Shown here: one piece after another, positions 34,157 through 45,110 of the stretch
Layout: the number at the start of each line of letters is the position of its first letter
How positions within the stretch are numbered: position 1 is the stretch's first letter
NCBI GenBank assembly: GCA_039881145.1
Contig: JAYKKI010000091.1
Coordinates: forward strand, 2,294,001-2,358,000
DNA length: 64,000 nucleotides
From: Druceiella hillmani
Lineage: Eukaryota > Arthropoda > Insecta > Lepidoptera > Hepialidae
Direction: 5' to 3'
Program-made: the position numbers and the translations under genes
The notes under the pieces: model-generated
Told to the model about the DNA's origin: nothing
The model's input: the letters and a program-made list of their open reading frames with translations, nothing else
Database searches by the model: none

Positions 34157-34891
34157 TCATTTTAACTTGCGTTTTGGAAAAGCAATTGTGGGCAAGATTG
34201 ACTCTCGGATATTGTGGTTGTCAGTTGTTGCCAGTTCCCTCGAACATGCCGATAGTGTAGTATGCATATTCACAACATTCCAACTGCTATTTTTTATAAA
34301 ATTAACTACTTGGTTATTTGTATCAATCAATTTTATTTCATTTAATAATTTTACTAATGATATCTGTGACACCTGAACAAAACTGACAATAAAGCCATCA
34401 CATAACATACAATCACAAACGAATGCCAAGAATGCAGTCTTATCTCTTAAATTAATGATAAATACGTAATAATATACTAAATTATGAGTATTTATACATT
34501 TCTGTTGCAATTCTTCTATGATAAAAACTCGATTTCTATAATTCAGTTCTCTCTTCATTGTTTCATATAAAACATTTGCATCTTTAGAAAATCTATACAA
34601 GACAGAATTTTTACCCTTTGTAATGTTACACTCTACCAATTGAATTACTGGATCCTTTCTCGGACATGCCCCAGACACAATTTTCTGGTAACTATGAGGC
34701 GAAGCAAGCGTGTTTGCATCCCCTTCCATCAAGTAATTGTTAAAAATATATATTATTATAATTATCAATACACACAAACCTATACATTGGTGTGGTTGAG
34801 TAGACGAGTATGTGAGACAACCTGCAGATGTCATTCCAGCGGCATTTACTATGTGCGCTTCAGATATGTCTTTGAGGCCATCATCACGGAC
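34157..34891 (-). CDS. Unassigned minus-strand open exon nested in furin intron (up to 245 codons)
   Basis: The frame is open from an acceptor-like CCTAACTAG|GTCCG at 34,891 to a stop at 34,157; the first in-frame ATG is at 34,834. A 57-base segment (34,779-34,723) with GT...AG ends and a high AT content encodes the odd run LIIIIIYIFNNYL. It is a likely short intron whose removal keeps the frame, so the protein may be 19 codons shorter. The rest is mixed, with RFSKDANVLYETMKRELNYR, a stretch of hydrophobic and cysteine residues (FLAFVCDCMLCDGFIVSF), and a basic end (FPKRKLK). I do not recognise a family. It lies on the furin strand between exons E and F; its length makes an unspliced furin exon unlikely. 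No upstream partner exon was found. Gene status is moderately likely. Confidence 0.45.
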   Translation of the reverse strand, partial: VRDDGLKDISEAHIVNAAGMTSAGCLTYSSTQPHQCIGLCVLIIIIIYIFNNYLMEGDANTLASPHSYQKIVSGACPRKDPVIQLVECNITKGKNSVLYRFSKDANVLYETMKRELNYRNRVFIIEELQQKCINTHNLVYYYVFIINLRDKTAFLAFVCDCMLCDGFIVSFVQVSQISLVKLLNEIKLIDTNNQVVNFIKNSSWNVVNMHTTLSACSRELATTDNHNIRESILPTIAFPKRKLK

Positions 34892-36613
34892 CTAGTTAGG
34901 AAAATAACAATTATTATGAATAACAATATCTGTCTATGACTGAATTCATCTTAACTTATTTTCTTTCTGTCATATGAAACAATGATAGTTATGAACCATA
35001 ATAAGAAATCTATTATTATTTACCAATGCTAAGAAACATATATCTTTTTACATAGGGTTTTAAATTACTTGATACTTATTATTGAATTATTCAATTAGTC
35101 AGTAGTTAGCTACATGTACTTGTGCAGGAACATATAAATGGTGATGATATGTGCATAACAAATAGACATCGAAGTATATTTCTGTCCTTCAGATATATCT
35201 ATGAGTAATGGCTAAAATTTTTGTAAGAACCAGAATAATGTAATAGTTTACTATATAGCATATTTTTAACATAACAACTACTCGACTTTTAAGAAAGTAT
35301 ATTTTGTAAAATGTAGTAAATTTATAAGTTTATATTCCTTTGAAACACAATCAATTCCCATATAATTAAAAAAGTGATAAGTAGCCTAGTAAAATACAAA
35401 GAAGTAGCGTGAGAGTTAACACTGAGTGAACACAAAAATTTGTGTATCGCATACCACTTCTGTGACATCCTGCGTTTTTCTTCTCAATATAAAAAATCAT
35501 CAACGGCGCATAAACATATAAATTTGACCGAGGACTCTCAATGCGTCGTTGTAAAACTAAAAAACAAATTCAATTTTCAAAAAACAAATTGTTATGTATA
35601 AAACCTATCACTTCTGGAAATGTTGATTCAAGGTTATTGCAAAACTTATTAAAAAATATTTTTCAATATATGAATTTTATGAAAAACATAATTTATTAAT
35701 AATTTTGTAAGTCCTGTAGCCAGTTCCCACATTGATTCTGTGCTGATAATTTTGATGAGCTTTTTGGTACAAATATTTTTTTACTATGGCTCTATCTCTG
35801 GATATCCCTATATCTGGGTAAGGAGAGATATAAAATAAACAATGAACACAAGAAGAAGGAATGACACTCGTAGATTATTGAAAAATGCAATATTTCAAAA
35901 ATAACTAAGAGGAAATGTGCTGGTATTTTTATGAAAAATTGGTAAAAATACAAAGAAAATCATTTGAGGAAAAGAAATTTCCGTTGATTCTTAAGATTTT
36001 ATTCCCATGAGAGACCGTGTGGTGTAACACGTCAAAAGTTCCTGTTGTACTGGATGCATTATTTAATAAAAAAATGGGATGCAATTTATTTTTTAATTAC
36101 TTGACTCTCCCATAAATTAGCATTTGTTGGCCATAATCACTTTTTTTATAGAAAGATATTATAAAACAAAGAATGTTTCAACAACAGTAGCAAAAAAAAG
36201 GTTTAGCCGAAAGTGAGAATCCTCCTTCAAGACAAAATTAATATTTATTTTTTTTACAGGGAATACGAAAACAGTAGTTTCTACGTGGATCCACATTAGC
36301 CTATTTCTATATTGGAAATTGAATCTTTCAAAACATATTCTAAGTCAGAATTAACATTGGGTTTTTTCAATAAGGTAACCTAACATTTTCAAAGAAATTC
36401 CAAGTATAATTACTATTTTACTTTTAACATTGTTCTTGTTTGTTATTATTGTGGAAATGATATTGTTTCTATAAAATATTCTGTATTCCGCATAAAATTT
36501 AATACTATTTTCTACGACAAAGCTCTTTTTATGCGTGGACTCTTAGATCACAATATAGTCTATATGGAAACGTCAGTTTGAACAAGGTAAGTCATTATAA
36601 AAAATTCAAATGG

Positions 36614-36656
36614 TGATTTTCTGAACTTTTTGGCTTTGTCCAAAAAGTTCAGAAAA
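36614..36656. repeat. Hairpin, perfect 17-bp stem
   Basis: TTTTCTGAACTTTTTGG (36,617-36,633), a 6-base loop, and its exact reverse complement (36,640-36,656). Confidence 0.85.
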
Positions 36657-36697
36657 TGTCTTTGTTTGTCATTGTCTTTGTTTTGTTTGTTTTTTGG

Positions 36698-36728
36698 ATT
36701 TTTCCAAATGGTCTCCATTTGGAAAAAT
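36698..36728. repeat. Hairpin, perfect 14-bp stem
   Basis: ATTTTTCCAAATGG, loop TCT, then the exact reverse complement. It lies 40 bases from the hairpin at 36,614-36,656. Confidence 0.85.
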
Positions 36729-37182
36729 GACAAAAATTTGTAAGTGGCCCAAATAACTACAACTGAATATATTAGAAAGAAAATAACAACAAACATCTAA
36801 GCTCTTTGTTAATATTGTGACTAGCTTCATCTTTGCTGTCTCCAATTTCGAAAGAAAATATCTGGTCGGTTATGAAGATGAAACTTTGGAAGAAAACTGT
36901 ATTCTCTCAAAAGCAGTATTCACTTTTACAATATCTGGAAATCATTTTGCCAATTAAGGCTTAAAATCTAGAAAAAGCTAAACTACCAACGTAATTTTTG
37001 ATGATGGTGACTGTTAGGTAAAAAGGTTTTAGGTCACTTAATGTGATTTACGATTACGAATTACATTATGTATACTAAATTTATTTCCATAAGTTCTGAC
37101 TCTTATCACAGTCTGTACTTCAAAACTTAGATTATGAAAAATTCATACACAGTTTTATGTTATACTCTTATATGAAGTATTA

Positions 37183-37231
37183 TTGATATAAGTTCTTTGT
37201 ATGATACATTCATACAAAGAACTTATATCAA
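37183..37231. repeat. Perfect 22-bp hairpin 53 bases downstream of furin exon E
   Basis: The arms 37,183-37,204 and 37,210-37,231 are exact reverse complements around the loop TACAT, with weaker pairing continuing outward. In the furin pre-mRNA this stem would form just after the exon E donor at 37,284. Confidence 0.85.
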
Positions 37232-37283
37232 CTTCAATTAAAGATTAAAACAAACTTTATGATTAAAGTTTCTTGAACAATAC

Positions 37284-37471
37284 CTTTTGTGATTCCCTCC
37301 ACAAACCAGTGCCTTTCAACTCGTCGATAGAGTTTTCTTGTCCCAATTCATCAATGCGTATTTGCTTCCCTTCAGTCAGATCGTTTTGCACTGACAGAGG
37401 TGGATGTTCGTCCTCAGGCTGTGGGGGTAACTCTGTGCCATAAAACACTAGTTCCCATTGTGAAAGTTCCC
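37284..37471 (-). CDS. Furin-like convertase, alternative exon E (last P-domain strand plus linker)
   Basis: The acceptor is TATTTGTAG|GGGAAC at 37,471 (phase 1 entry, as required by exon C) and the donor CACAAAAG|GTATTG at 37,284, leaving in phase 0. It encodes G-E-L-S-QWELVFYGTELPP, the closing strand of the P domain, then an acidic linker (QPEDEHPPLSVQNDL ... GLWRESQK). It leads on to the Cys-rich region and transmembrane exon F. Exon D encodes the same closing strand, so D and E are alternatives: only one is needed to complete the P domain. Reading past the donor meets a stop after six more codons, so a retained intron would also give a short soluble form. Length and splice sites support it well. 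Confidence 0.85.
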
Positions 37472-37859
37472 CTACAAATATTTTAAATCATAATGTGTTA
37501 AAGTAACTAATAACTATACTATACCACTCATCTAATTGGATAGCAACATTTTGGACAATCAAGCATATAAATCTAATCCTAATTAATAATATGTATATAC
37601 TTTAATAGAACCAATGACGTTACATCACATAGACCCATTATTAGTCTCTAGATTTGGTCCTAAGAGATGATGACATCTCATCTCTTCAACATAGTTTGAG
37701 CATAGAGTTACTTAGAGCATTTTTTTTATTTTATATGGTTATGAAGTGTCTATTGAGTGTAAGGTCACATAAATATATATGATCTCTCTAAAACGAAATG
37801 AAAAATTCATGCCAATTGTCTATGCCATAATTTAAAATAATAAATTTAGATGTGCTTTT

Positions 37860-37861
<2 letters not shown>

Positions 37862-37922
<61 letters not shown>

Positions 37923-37948
37923 ATATATATACACACATATACATATAT
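37862..37948. repeat. (TA)n microsatellite, CA-containing end
   Basis: Alternating TA with TGTATG and ACACACATATACA units at its right end. It lies in the short intron between the alternative furin exons D and E. Confidence 0.9.
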
Positions 37949-38281
37949 GACATAAACAAAACTACCCTAATTTCATTTAAGCCATGACTTAGTAAAAACA
38001 ATCTAAGCATTAGCATAGGATCCCTTCTTAAGCATCTATATTTCCATTATTTAAACATTCTGTATTCTGAGAAATTGTAATGGCTAAGTTCTGAGAACAA
38101 TAAATAATGGCGACTAAGATTTGAAATAAACTCAGATGCTCAGAGATCATCTAGAAATATATTGAAGACAATTACTCAATTTATTAACAGTACGAAATAA
38201 TATATGTATAGTTGCGATTAGAATAATAAGAGTAATAAATCAGAAAAATTTAAATAAATAAGAGGATGAAAATAATTGTGC

Positions 38282-38287
38282 TTTAAT
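38282..38287 (-). terminator. Possible polyadenylation signal (ATTAAA) for exon D
   Basis: ATTAAA on the minus strand lies about 170 bases past the exon D stop, as expected if exon D is a terminal exon. Variant signal, so only moderate support. Confidence 0.35.
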
Positions 38288-38453
38288 ATTAGACTGAAGT
38301 AATATTATTTACAAAACATGCAATTTGTATTACACAAAAATGTAACAAATTGACACTAAAATCATGCTATATTTATACACAAATTATACTACATTCGTGC
38401 TTTGTTCAATCAAAATAATATAAAAAAGCCGCAAACACTATGTGCACACACAG

Positions 38454-39415
38454 CTAGAGCTTTAATAAGAAATGAGTACCCCGAATTTGGGAAGTCCTTG
38501 AATCATGACTTCTATTAAAAGAGCTCATCAATTGAGCCCCACCACCACCGAGACTTGAGGGAGCAGAGGGATGGTGGGATACTTTCGGATATTGACGGGA
38601 AGGTTTATTGCTACCAGTCATGGGGTCGGTCTTGGAATAAGGAAAGATAGCTGGATAAATGTGTTGTATCTTGTGGTATTTATCAAATAAACTCGAAATT
38701 TTAATATTAGTTAATGCCATGTCACCATTGGGCGGTTGATCTAGAAATATAATGCCACTGAAATTTGGAGGATTTGTGCTACCATCTGATGACTGTGAAT
38801 ATTGTGCGGTCGTCAAGGAATCATGTACAGTCACAGGGGGACTAAATTTGCCTAACGATTCCTTTTGTAACAACGGGTTATTTAAATTTCCTTTCAAATT
38901 TAAACTTAAATCTAGTTTTGGTTTAAAAGAAGCATGTTTAGCTTCTATTTGTGTTTGGCCTGCCACCGCTTTGCTCATCGATTTTTTATCTGTCTTTGTG
39001 TTACGACCGGAGCTGTGGAGTCGCGAGGACCAACCTGACGAAGTGGTAGCTTTGATGTTTATTGTACCGCTACCAGTGGTCCTATTCAAGATCCCTCTGA
39101 GACTTGTCACTGTCGGACGAACACCTTTGATTCTACCCTGAGAATTTCTGTGTGAATTTTTCAAATTTTTATTTTTTCTCTGGTTTGCAACATTGATCAC
39201 ATAATGAGCTGCTAAATTATTGCTATTGCTTCCACCATTCTTATTATTTCTGTTATTCTTATTTGAATTAACATTAAGATTGGGATAGTGAGGGACGGAT
39301 TGGGATATATTCAGTCTATTCGCGAGTGAATAGTTTATGGGCTTAGGGTCACTTTTGGTGGCCGGTGTTGATGTCCCATAAAAGATGAGCGACCAGTCTT
39401 GCAAGGTTGCTCGCC
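38454..39415 (-). CDS. Furin-like convertase, alternative terminal exon D (soluble C terminus)
   Basis: The acceptor is ATTCCTAG|GGCGAG at 39,415 (phase 1) and the frame stays open to TAG at 38,454, about 320 codons. It starts G-R-ATLQDWSLIFYGTSTPA, the closing P-domain strand that Drosophila Fur1 encodes as 'REWSLIFYGT'. It then runs through a long low-complexity, Asn/Ser/Lys-rich tail (NSNKNNRNNKNGGSNSNN, many basic residues), ending GTHFLLKL. There is no transmembrane helix and no Cys-rich repeat. If used as a terminal exon it gives a furin that lacks a membrane anchor and may be secreted. An internal donor cannot be excluded. The strand duplication with exon E is direct evidence of alternative splicing capacity. 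Confidence 0.8.
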
Positions 39416-40927
39416 CTAGGAATAGAAATTTGTAACACAGTAAATACACGTTGTTTTACCAATGTGAGTAAAACTTGTAAAATTTCTACTTACAATTAGT
39501 TATTTTGTTCCAAGCAGAGTCATATTATTAATATACTCCATAGGTTTGAAGCACATGATTATATGATTGTCACACAGAAGTTGTAAGTATAGTGTCTCTG
39601 TTGAATTATCAGTTTACAAAGATATGCTTTTTAAATTTAAGTTAGGAACGAAAATATATATAAACATTTACTTAATTTAGAATATAATAAATGAATGGTA
39701 ATTAACTTAAAGCATTACCCCATTTGCTATATTTTTAAGAATGAGAGAATATATATCAATAATAAATATTAATTTCACATAAAAAACAAGAATGCTATTT
39801 TTTGTTAAAACTATTGAATGCACTAACCCCACATTTGTTAGACCCAAAGCTGCCATCATCAGTCTATATTTTCTCAGTGTTGCAATTTACTAAGCTGAAA
39901 TAACATTTCTAAATAAAAAAGTACAGACTGTTTTTTTAACTAATATACACGGTATAAATTTGAAAGGGGTCTGTAAAGTGAATTATCTTAAAAGTCTATA
40001 GGACCAACCGATGTAAGAGTACTAGAAAAACTTTTACCGCACATTTTAGTACACAATAGAAACTTAATAAACAATTTTTATTGGAAAAAGAAACTGGCCA
40101 CTACAAATAACATTAACCAGTCTAATTATTTTGAAATCATATTTTTTTAAGTTCCGAACAGTTTTATTTTGTTTGTTATGGAGAATACTCAGTAGAATTG
40201 TTGCTTTTAACGCAAAATATATCAAAAACATATATAATAAATCAAAATATCCTTAAATCTAGAACGCTTTGTGTTCTGACGGAAATATGGCAATTGCACT
40301 TTTGATACTCGTAGAAGTTTTTCTTAACATATCTTCCTAAGAAGTAACCAACAATGTAGGTGTTTTGCACACACAAGTATTGAAAATATGGAAGTAATAC
40401 AGATTCAAATGTTATCGTGAGGATCGAGTAGCCTTACATGTCAGAGATAATGTCTATAGAAATTTTTTGCAGACCGCCAAGAGGAAAAATAACCTGAGAT
40501 CATAATTTGTTAAATTGCACTATCGTCTGATGAAACCCTTTTTTTCAATCAATGGCGTGTAAGTCAGTCAAGAGAAAATCCGCTGAGATTTATCAAAATC
40601 CATAATAATAAGACTGATTTCTCTTTTAATTGCTGGTGCAGTTTTATGTCAAATCGAAAAGTAATGGTGGAATTTCATGAAGGTACCCTGAATTATTATT
40701 TTCCTGTCGCTTTACCAATTAAGATAGCTAGCCTTACTGACCCGTCTCATATTTCCATCTGTGTACAAAGAATATTTCTATATTCAAAATGGTAATTCTC
40801 AATGTCAAATTGAGTAGAAAATGTTAAGGAACACTATATAAATTCTCAACCGTTCGCAAGAAAATCATTGTAAAATCATGCTTCTAACAAAAAAATTAAA
40901 AATATACATTATATAAGATGTTCACTA
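39416..40927. other. Furin intron (C-D), start
   Basis: AT-rich, with no coding signal or distinct repeat seen. Confidence 0.5.
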
Positions 40928-43550
40928 GGGTGGAGTGAAACTGTGCAAAAATATTTTTTTTACAATTTTTCAACTTCTGTACAATTAGTAGATGCCCTGA
41001 TAAAAAGTAAGTAAAAATACAAAATATGTCTTCCTGCGATAATAACTTCAGATTGCACGTCAGTGGCAAAATTTAGAAAATTAACGAAAATTTAGGGTTT
41101 TATTAAAAGTTAACAAATTCTTTAATTAAAGAGTTTATTGGAGTATTTTAAACGGAATTGACTTAAAAACCACAAAATACTGAAAAAAAATATAATTGGT
41201 TGCTTAATCAGAATCCAAATCGTTTTCATTTTTATTAAAATATTGCGATTTTGTATCGAAAACTGGTAAAGATTTTTTTGATAGGAACCTGACCCTAATG
41301 AATCCATTTCGAGACTAACAACGAGTTACTATATTCAGTGACGAGTTTGACACAACGTTCGACCGCCTGGGTGTGACAAGGATAGCGAAAACTTCCTTTA
41401 ATCGGTCTTCATTTGAGATTATCTCCTGTAGTTCAAAATTACAATACTGCTTTGTAAGCGGTGGTTCATAGATATTTTCTTTGATGCAGTCTATTCAACA
41501 TAGTAAACTAAAGCTTCAAATTGCAACTATGGAATGGCAAACTGTTGAACTTTGTCATTGTTTTGCTCCCGAATCTTTAAAATGGCGAAAGAGCAAGCTC
41601 CCGTACATTTTGATACGTATCTTGCAGCGTAGCATAGATCTTTTTATCATAATAAATATGTGAATCCGGTCATTCGCAACTGTGGATTTAGTTTAGATGT
41701 CAAACCATGTGGGAGTATAAACTTTTAATATAACGGTAGCCTAATCTTTCAAGTTTTGTAACAGATTTTGTACATATAAACGTAGGATTCTGTTGGCACA
41801 AGTGAGCCATCTAGAGTGTGCTAATTTTCCAGGTTCTCTGTTGGCTAAGCTGGATGTAACACTGCCTTGAGATATTGCAGAACACGTTTCGTATAAATAT
41901 TTTTGGTCGGTGCTTAGGTAATCTTGGTAAATTTTTGGCAATTCTATGTGTATGGGTTCGAAATCAATTACTTCTTTTGTTAAACAGATATTAAGGAACT
42001 TACCGATGTTACCAAAAAAGCTATTGTGGCCAGTAGATGTGCCGCCCCGCTGCATGAACAAATGCCGCAAAAGTAATTCAATTGCATGTAACAAACAGAT
42101 AAGCCGTTGTAGCGGTCGATTCAAGCGTCTCTCTAATAAAGCAATCGCACCATTTTAGGTCTCTGTGTTAACTACTGTGCCATCACAGTCAAATTTATTT
42201 TGCAAAAACTCTACAATCCAATTTTGAATGGCAATGGACTTTACTGAGATTACAGCAATATGTTTAAAATATTCTGATCCTGGTTGAATGAACAACGAGA
42301 TGTGCTCTTCAGTTACAGTGAGGCGATGTTGTTGGTCCTCTGTCATAGAAGTGACTAAAGTTTCGTCTCTGCGCCCATCAAAATAAAGTGAGCATATAGA
42401 AACTTTGTCACCGGGCAATTGCTGCAAAGTTTTGCGGTCTTTCTTACGCTCACGCCGTAATTTGCTTCGATAAACGACTTTCGAAATGTCAGCTCCAGTC
42501 ATTATATTTAAATCTGATAACGCTGCGTTTATAATAATTGTTGCTGATCTGAAACCCCAGTCCGATCGCAAGCGACAAATTTTGTAAAGTTGCCCGCATC
42601 CTTTTGTGTGCCCTCAGGCATAATTGCAGAAGCAGTTGTAGTTTCTAAAATTGGAGACTGACTTGAGAATTCATTAGTCTTCAGAGTCAGAATTGTCAGA
42701 AAGTTATTCTATAGTATCGACAGTTTTAGATGTACTTGGAGTTTCAATTTTTTCACATACTCTTCATATTTTCTGTTTCTTAACATCATTTTTAGAAGTT
42801 GCCACTTTATCCAACATTATGTACATTTGGCACTGACTCCGCTAATCTTCCAAAAATGCATCTCCCAGTAAAGGTATTTTACATGGACATTTACAAGTTT
42901 CTCTTGAATACATTTACATAGTGCAATATCAAACAATTTTTTAGATACATCAAGAAATTCTTATTTTTTTGACATGGTCCTTAATTTTTTTTACACTTTT
43001 ATACTTGTAGTATTGTATTAAACGAGAAACTACCTATTGATGACTCACAACTGGAATAGATGCTTTTTTCCATAGTTTTTCTATGTCACAAGATACAATT
43101 TCACATACTTCTTTCATAAAAGGGCCTTTGCCGTTGTTGAGATCTTATAAATTTTTTCTAATTCATGTGGATCACCAACAATGGACAGCGTAAATCTTTT
43201 CTTGTTTTAGACATTTTACAACACGTTACAAATTAACTATCAACAAAGCGTAATGGAATCATAGAAGGTGTGGGTAAGTAGTTAATAGGGTTGAATTATT
43301 TACGATATTTTACATAACCTTGCTTATTTTAGTTAAAAATTATTATTAAGTGAATAAAGGGTATAACAACAAAAGCTAGATGTGTACCTAAGTAATGTAA
43401 GAAATAACCGTTTTTTGGGATAGGTGCTCCGTACCTCTTAAATACGTCCTAAGCAATTTATATTTTGTATAGGAGTTAATTATTACTAGTGTCGACAGTT
43501 AATTATATAGGGACAATAAAATTTAATTATGTGGTTTTCTCGCTCCACCC
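40928..43550 (-). mobile_element. DNA transposon with GGGTGGAG termini and TA target duplication
   Basis: The left end (40,928) reads GGGTGGAGTGA and the right end, reverse complemented (43,550), reads GGGTGGAGCGA. TA flanks both sides (40,926-40,927 and 43,551-43,552). The element is 2.6 kb and encodes a transposase-like protein on the minus strand. I recall this protein type as widespread and mostly unannotated in arthropod genomes, but cannot name its superfamily. Stops in several places make this copy inactive. Confidence 0.75.
41741..42571 (-). pseudogene. Transposase-like protein of the GGGTGGAG element, C-terminal half
   Basis: A single frame covers 42,571-41,741 with one TAA (42,157-42,155) in the middle. 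It includes VSICSLYFDGRRDETLV and FLQNKFDCDGTVVNTET, whose aspartates (DGRRD and CDGT) are the likely catalytic pair. It continues with LERRLNRPLQRLICLLHAIE, LLLRHLFMQRGGTSTGHNSF and LANREPGKLAHSRWLTCANR. More pieces occur upstream on the same strand in broken frames, among them an N-terminal segment at about 42,830-42,960 with a Cys pair (LCKCIQEKLVNVHV) and a start-like MSKTRKDLRCPLLVIH near 43,210. Downstream of the stop the next blocks (VKVYTPTWFDI) are frame-shifted. Family identity is from memory. Confidence 0.6.
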
Positions 43551-43737
43551 TAATGTACATGATGTAAGATGACATATTCAAATATAATCAGAGATTTACC
43601 GATATGAATTATAGAACCATTGTAAAAACACCTTACAGAAATACTTCATAAATTTTCATACTATCCCATAATCCCTTTACGATCTTTTTGCTAATTTATT
43701 AAACTTTTAAGTAAAAATAAATATAAATTAATATATA

Positions 43738-44152
43738 TGTCAGAATGATCATCACCACCATATGGATATTACGAAACGCAAGCGACACATGCAACTCGCT
43801 TCGGCAGAGTTTCGGGCGGCGCCGTGGAAAGTAAGGCTGAATCAACACGGACGTTACGGATAAAGAACCCACGGTAGGCGCGCGTACCGACAAACTGTCT
43901 TACGTTTCATCTGTATCCATATCCCGATATTAATAGTAATTAACGTAGTGTTTGGTTAATAAGTTAAGAGGAGTAAGTTATTATAGGTGACTATTGTATT
44001 GAGTTGTCAAGTTAATAAGTAAAGATAAATTAAAGCACTAAATGTAATTATAACATTAAGTGTAACTAACTATTGTGAAGAGACTATAATTAAAATATTG
44101 TATATCATAGTTCATGTTATATCAAAAATTGTAAGATAATTATTGCCAATCG
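43738..44152 (+). repeat. 5' LTR of the Gypsy element
   Basis: Starts TGTCAGAATGATCATCACC and ends near GCCAATC. It aligns along its whole length with 50,318-50,732, with short indels. The primer-binding site after it could not be matched to a tRNA with confidence. Confidence 0.85.
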
Positions 44153-44309
44153 AGAACATTCTCGGCTACCTGTACCGACATCAGAAGTGGGATCAGAACG
44201 AGGAAGTGAGACTAGTAATAATAACCACAACGAAACTCCGTAGCCGTTCATATTTAAAATGCAGAACGAGCAGATGCGGGCGTATAAATACAAACGCTGA
44301 AAACGCAAC

Positions 44310-45110
44310 ATGTTGATAATTACGTCATATTACCTGAATTCAACCCAGATAAGCGAGATGCGGATGCTATGTCTCGGTGCGCCACCGCCGAACTATGTTT
44401 TGGTGACAATCCGCCTGAAGGAAGTCAACTAATCGTGACCATCAGCAAGACTTTAAAAGGAATGGCATCTACGTGGATTGCCCGAGTCACTTATCCTGGA
44501 ATGATTCAACATGGGAGTAATTCAAGGAGCTCTTTATTAAAAGGTTTTCCACTACAGAGACAGTCGCCGGTACTTTCATTAATTTAAGCACCAACAAGGC
44601 GAGTGAGGGCGAAACTTATGCCGCCTACGCGAGCCGCCTCATATCAACATTATCGACCCAGTGGAAAAATGTAAGCACAGAAAAAATAATTATTGCAATT
44701 GTGCTATCACATTTGATTCAAACAGATACGCAACTACAACGCATGGCGTTTACAATTGAAATGTCGACCCGTCAGCATCTACAACAAGAATTACAGGCGT
44801 TTTCATGTTTAAAAGGGAAGCCTGAAAATATATACGAAACTAGTAAAAAGCAGCCAGGAGCTAAACGCATACTATTTACGCAGCCTAATATCATAAAATG
44901 TCACTACTACGGTAAAGTAGGACATAAGCTGGCGGAATGTCGACAAAAGGCTGCAGATATGAATATTAAAACGTTAACATTTACGACCCCGATAGCAGCT
45001 AAGCGAGAGGGACTATAGTCCAATGACCAAATCCAAACGATTTTTTAAGTATGGTGCAGCGGGTCAAATCGCATCGCAGTGCCAAAGAATACTAACTATA
45101 ACTGAGTAAA
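44310..45110 (+). pseudogene. Gypsy gag remnant (capsid and zinc knuckle)
   Basis: Capsid-type blocks read in two frames: CATAELCFGDNPPEGSQLIV and ISKTLKGMASTWIARVTYPG (44,380-44,510). After a frame change comes the region with NKASEGETYAAYASRLISTL, leading into the open frame 44,701-45,018. That frame contains the CCHC knuckle CHYYGKVGHKLAEC. A second, decayed knuckle (YGAAGQIASQC) follows at about 45,050 beyond the stop. Capsid assembles the particle and the knuckle binds genomic RNA. At least one frameshift and a stop inactivate it. Confidence 0.8.

Larger units (their letters stand above)
34892..37182. other. Furin intron (E-F), proximal part
   Basis: No exon recognised. Two perfect hairpins lie at 36,614-36,656 and 36,698-36,728, and the 78-codon frame across them (36,560-36,796 minus) owes its shape to these repeats. 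Confidence 0.5.

Noticed and set aside
36560..36796. 78-codon minus frame with a hydrophobic start, like a small membrane protein
   Set aside because: It is built from two perfect hairpins and has no splice or promoter support.
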